Shown here piece by piece: positions 60,004 to 64,000 of a stretch of 64,000 bases of DNA. The position numbers and the translations under genes are program-made. Source of the DNA: Carposina sasakii. Taxonomy: Eukaryota; Arthropoda; Insecta; Lepidoptera; Carposinidae. The first letter of the stretch is position 1; each line of letters opens with the position of its first letter. The notes below the pieces were generated by a model. It saw only the letters and a list, made by a program, of their open reading frames with translations, ran no database searches and was not told where the DNA came from. Where the stretch lies: contig CP053169.1 in the NCBI GenBank assembly GCA_014607495.2, positions 10,726,001 through 10,790,000 on the forward strand, in the 5' to 3' direction.

Positions 60004-62842
60004 ATGTCAAAACGAACAGTCACAAACGAGAACTACCACGGCCTGATAGAGAACATCTCTATCCCCGTGGAGCTGAGTGAGCGGGACGGCAAGATCATCG
60101 CGAGCGCGCAGAATGCTCATGTCATACATGCGTGTACGCCTGAACAGGTGAGAAAGAACAATTTAATAATAAGGTCCCAGAGCGTATTTCGGCCATGGCA
60201 GCCAATTTCAAACGGGGAGATCAGCCAATTGCGCAGGATAGTGTACAAGTGTGTGCGCAAGCACAGGTGCAATCTCTATTCCGTCGTTCTCGTCGATTAG
60301 TGAGATGCGTAGGTATGGCTATTAACATTGTTCCGTCTATCTCCCAGGTGGAGACCCTATCGCAGACCACGCACCACTACTGCGACATCTTCACAGACTC
60401 GCTGCTGGCGCCGCTTGAAGAGCTCGTCTACGTCAGAGTAGATGGCGACAAGGCGGAGAAGGTATTATATACTACGTTTTTCTGTCAGCTCTGAACAGAG
60501 TTCTTAGACAACGTAACATCCATTCGCATTGTCGTTCGTTGTCGTAACATTCCCGATAATAGTGGTACACTTCATCACTTGTTTTAACGAACGCGCAGAT
60601 GAAAAATAAGAATTCGATGACGAACCTCTATCCGATCGAGACATAATGTTACTTGTTCTAGGTAGGTTTAGACAATTTAGCGAAACCTTATGTCAACCTG
60701 TAGGTACTTTACGAACTTCGTTGTTGCTGGTAAACACTATAGTTAAAGATTGTCTAAGCTCTGTTCCACCACCTTATCTGGAGTGTCGATGCTGTTGTTT
60801 CTGCCAAAACGAATGTCTTGTCAAGCTTAATTTTGAACCAATAAGCTCCTGGATTCGAAGTTTAATTGTATTTATATTGATATGTAAACGTCGTGGTTTG
60901 TTCTGTTATTGATTTGTTTATTTAAATATGCACAGGTATTCATAAATCGCACAAAACGCCTGCTAATAACCTCAAGCGACGGCCGCCTGGCAATATGGCG
61001 CGCGGCACCTACCTTCGAGTCTCGTAATAATTTCGTGGTGGGTGCACCGATAGTGCGCGCGGATGGACAGCTTGTGTCCCTCGTCACCGCCAAGAGAGGC
61101 CACCATTATGCTGTGTCTACTTTAGAGGTACTTGAAGATTTTATTGAATCCTATTTGACGCTAGATCGATATCTTCCAACAACTTCGAACGGATTAAATA
61201 ACCCAATTAGAAATTTGACAAGGGTTTACGAGTAGCTGAGATAAAATCATTAGTTCTTATTTTGATTTGAAGAAAAAGCTTGGAACCTTTAACTAGCTAA
61301 TAGGTAATGCAAAAGTTTATGAGTATGGGTATGGATGTATGTGTTGTGAGTGTGTATGTTTGTTATCTACTTTTCCACGCAAAAACTACTGAACGGTAGA
61401 GTAAGCATGAACTTTTTTACGCGCCGTTAGGCTATTGATATGCAAGCAAAATTTATGAGATGTGACAGTGTGACGATAGCGTTACAGACTATCGAGAGGC
61501 TCGTGCTTGCCCACTGATTTTGCTAGAGAGCTTGTACATCAGAATAACTTGCTCCCCAGGGCTCGGGCGGCTACATCGAGTCCCCGCGAGCGTGGCTGCG
61601 CGTGGCGGGCGGCGGCGGCGCGCGCTACGGCTCGCGCTCGTTCGTGTCACGTGACGCAGCTCGCGAGCACGTGCGCGCTCTGCCGCCCGCCGCCGTGGGG
61701 CCCGCCGAGCCCGTCACGCCCGTGCTGCATGAGGTATCATGAGACACGAGCTCACGTGTCATAAGACACTCACGTATCATGAGGCACTCACTCACGTGTC
61801 ATGAGACACTAACTCACTTGTCATTAGACACTAACTCACGTGTCAATACACACAAACTCTCGTGTCGTTAGACATTAACTCACGTGTTATGAGACACTCA
61901 CATATCATGAGACTCCCACTTAAGTATCTAGTGACACTTATTCACGTATTATGAGACACTCACTCGCGTATCATGAGACTCCCACTCAAGTATCATGATA
62001 CTCCCACTCAAGTATCATGATACTCCCATTCAAGTATCATGATACTCCCACTCAAGTATCATGGGACTCCCACTCATGTATCATGATACTCCCACTCAAG
62101 TATCATGATACTCCCATTCAAGTATCATGATACTCCCACTCAAGTATCATGGGACTCCCACTCATGTATCATGATACTCCCACTCAAGTATCATGATACT
62201 CCCACTCAAGTATTATGATACTCCCACTCAAGTATCATGGGACTCCCACTCAAGTATCATGATACTCCCACTCAAGTATCATGGGACTCCCACTCAAGTA
62301 TTATGATACTCCCACTCAAGTATCATGGGACTCCCACTCAAGTATCATGATACTCCCACTCAAGTATCATGGGACTCCCACTCAAGTATCATGAGACTTC
62401 CAGTCAAGTTCATGAGACACTCACGTTATATGAGACTCTTCCTCTCGTATCATGACACTTACTTACGAGTCATTAGAGATGCACTCACGTGTTACTCACT
62501 ATATTATCATGAGACATTCTTTCAAGTGTCATGGGACTCTCACTCACGTGTCATGAGACACTAACATCACATCTCATGTGTACGTACGTAAGAGTCGTCT
62601 GTACGCTTCTCATAGGTGACAGACTAGGATCACTCTCATTCTTCTTTCTCTTATTTTCTTTAACGACTCATACAAAACATGAATATTCATTAGTCTATGT
62701 ATCGTTGGTAAATACTCTAATGTAAACATTGTGATATCCCCAGGGAGATCCCCCCCGCATCGCCATAGTGGCGTCCAACGGTCGACAGCTATCACATCAG
62801 TACCTACACGCAGTCCTTGCTGACGACATCCAGTATCTGTAG
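60004..62842 (+). CDS. Uncharacterised 240-aa protein, five exons
   Basis: Exons: 60004-60147, 60348-60461, 60936-61127, 61560-61733 and 62744-62842. All introns are GT-AG and, unusually, all in phase 0. The ATG has a good context (CCACCATGT) and lies just after an acceptor (TTGTCTCCAG), so an untranslated first exon is likely. The product starts MSKRTVTNENYHGLIENISI, has no signal peptide or membrane segment, and ends VLADDIQYL. A middle part, NNFVVGAPIVRADGQLVSLV then TAKRGHHYAVSTLE, resembles the second barrel of trypsin-fold proteins (Gly-Ala-Pro in place of a Ser nucleophile). If so, it would be a non-catalytic fold; this is speculation. Exon 4 is very GC-rich with Gly/Ala/Arg. If intron 3 is retained, exon 3 runs on to a stop at 61235, giving a shorter product of about 185 residues. 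No family recognised. Confidence 0.65.
61401..61513. mobile_element. Relative of the 53484-53599 MITE, inverted
   Basis: It has GTAAGCATGAAC at the left and GGCTCGTGCTTGCCC at the right, with GATAGCGTTACAGACTATCG inside. It is a decayed copy of the element in COQ5 intron 4. It lies in intron 3 of the 240-aa gene and ends about 45 bases before exon 4. Confidence 0.6.
61741..62580. repeat. 22-bp minisatellite with palindromic units
   Basis: The core array (about 61970-62400) repeats ACTCCCACTCAAGTATCATG plus AT or GG, a 22-bp unit, roughly 20 times. Flanks (61741-61970, 62400-62580) are older, diverged units with CACGTGTCATGAGACACT. Units ending AT create GTATCATGATAC, a perfect palindrome. 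AT and GG variants partly alternate, giving a higher-order pattern. The array fills most of intron 4 of the 240-aa gene. Frames across it are artefacts. Confidence 0.9.
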
Positions 62843-62987
62843 ACAGATACACCCTGTATACTACACCGGTCGACACCCTGTACCCTGTATAAACAACATT
62901 TACCACCTACCCGACTGTCGACTAACCCAAGTTGTATAATACAACGTACACCTGTGACCACTAATACAGACAACCTATGTATGCAGA

Positions 62988-63238
62988 GTGTAACAGAAAG
63001 GGTATGTTAAGCGAAAAGCTATGTAAATAGCCCACTATAGAGAACCTGTTTCAAAAATTTGAGACTCGAAATCACATTTTTATTTTTTTAACTGTATGAA
63101 AATTCCTGAGATATTTAAAAATTCTCCATACTATCGGGAAAAATAAACATGTGATTTCGGATCTCAAATTTTGTGGACAGGTTCTCTACAGTGGGCTATT
63201 TACATAGCTTTTCGCTTAACATACCCTTTTTGTTACAC
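62988..63238. mobile_element. Foldback MITE with ~90-bp inverted arms
   Basis: It starts GTGTAACAGAAAGGGTATGT and ends ACATACCCTTTTTGTTACAC. The arms continue inward through TAAGCGAAAAGCTATGTAAA and AGAACCTGT to TGTGATTTCG, nearly perfectly. About 250 bp, non-coding, 150 bases after the stop codon of the 240-aa gene, so perhaps in its 3' UTR. Confidence 0.85.
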
Positions 63239-63628
63239 CTGTAGATATAGATAAATACCTACCTAATAGTATAAAGATAAATCATGAATATAATGATTTT
63301 ATATCAATCATCTTATTACAGAAGAGAAAATTATATAGAAAGTATAATAACTATTTAGTAGTAAGTAGGTATATTAGTAGAAATATTTCTACACAGCATA
63401 TAAATATCTAGGCATAGAAAGTAATAAACATAATAATAATGTAAATAATAAATCAGAAAATGCCAGTAGAGTAGTTATAAAAAATGTATTTTCTATTTTC
63501 CTAATAAAATACTTACAAATATGTAACGATTGTCTTATTCTAATACCACAGCCATGTTCTATGAATAATTTCACTCAAAATAGATACGAGTATGCAACAA
63601 TAAGAAATAAATTAATACAAATATATTT
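63239..63628. other. AT-rich gap, no gene supported
   Basis: Only short frames and AT-rich sequence are seen. A poly(A) signal for the 240-aa gene could not be fixed. Confidence 0.4.
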
Positions 63629-64000
63629 ATTCACTATGGGTGCGCCCACCACCGGGCCCTACACCCTCCACTGACCCTCGGATCTGATAACTCATAACTG
63701 CGAAAACAAGCACTTGCACTACCTACAATCGCCACGAGAAACCAGACCCGAGCACCTAGCATGCAAGACGATACATTGCACTATTCCGAAATCAAAAACT
63801 AGATAAATAATCTACATATGTTTCGCCAACAACCGTGGCATCCTCAGGATTATAGAAATTACTAAATTAGTAAACCACTAATTATTATGAAACTCTAAAA
63901 CCCTATTAGATCCGAGGGTCAGTGGAGGGTGTAGGGCCCGGTGGTGGGCGCACCCATAGTGAATGTTTGAACTTCCGAATTGTAACGCCTAATACAATTT
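63629..64000. repeat. Foldback-family element, copy at the window end
   Basis: It starts TTCACTATGGGTGCGCCCAC; a left arm of about 250 bases is followed by a short right arm (GATCCGAGGGTCAGTGGAGG to GGGCGCACCCATAGTGAATG) and GAACTTCCGAATTGTAACGC. Almost the same sequence and orientation as 76-446. It may continue past the window. Confidence 0.75.

Noticed and set aside
61507..61764. Arg/Ala-rich frame overlapping exon 4 of the 240-aa gene
   Set aside because: It is a different frame of a GC-rich exon; the phase-0 frame joins the neighbouring exons and has the better product.
62325..62564. Frame with MGLPLKYHDTPTQVSWDS across the satellite
   Set aside because: It is translated minisatellite within an intron; unit length 22 shifts frame each copy, so long frames here are chance.

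Overview
The window looks like nuclear DNA of a lepidopteran insect (moth or butterfly). The reasons are small exons with GT-AG introns, two lepidopteran-type prophenoloxidase genes, and dense interspersed repeats: tRNA-derived SINEs, elements ending in CAGCAGTGGACTGCAATAGG, RTE and CR1/Jockey-like LINE pieces, and many short inverted-repeat elements. No bacterial operon, CRISPR array or intact virus was seen. Gene models were built by hand from splice sites, reading phase and family knowledge; none was checked against transcripts.

Layout. (1) 1621-5313, minus: a 919-residue secreted Ser/Glu/Arg/Lys/Gly repeat protein, with a 7-codon first exon that supplies the start of the signal peptide. 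(2) 10045-18624, plus: a 13-exon PPO1-type prophenoloxidase (copy A, 698 aa). (3) 18625-25205: a repeat-filled spacer with a broken LINE. (4) 36619-25206, minus: a second 13-exon PPO1-type gene (copy B, about 676 aa if one extra base is ignored), tail-to-tail with copy A. Each PPO copy appears to have a TATA promoter and a 5' UTR intron. (5) 37300-41091: LINE debris and small repeats. (6) 42061-41092, minus: LC8 dynein light chain (89 aa). (7) 45079-49261, plus: SRSF1/SF2-type splicing factor (232 aa). (8) 56643-51744, minus: mitochondrial COQ5 methyltransferase (307 aa), tail-to-tail with SRSF1 and carrying a LINE in intron 1. (9) 60004-62842, plus: a 5-exon gene for a 240-aa protein not recognised, with a palindromic 22-bp satellite in its last intron.

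The genes do not form a pathway. PPO copies A and B act in melanisation and immunity; LC8, SRSF1 and COQ5 are housekeeping genes. The most notable points are: homologous exon 6 is damaged in both PPO copies (no AG acceptor in A, +1 frameshift in B); one family of short inverted-repeat elements sits against splice sites of both SRSF1 and COQ5; and several foldback elements are described here from sequence alone. The two unrecognised genes (the repeat protein and the 240-aa gene) are the best candidates for undescribed biology.
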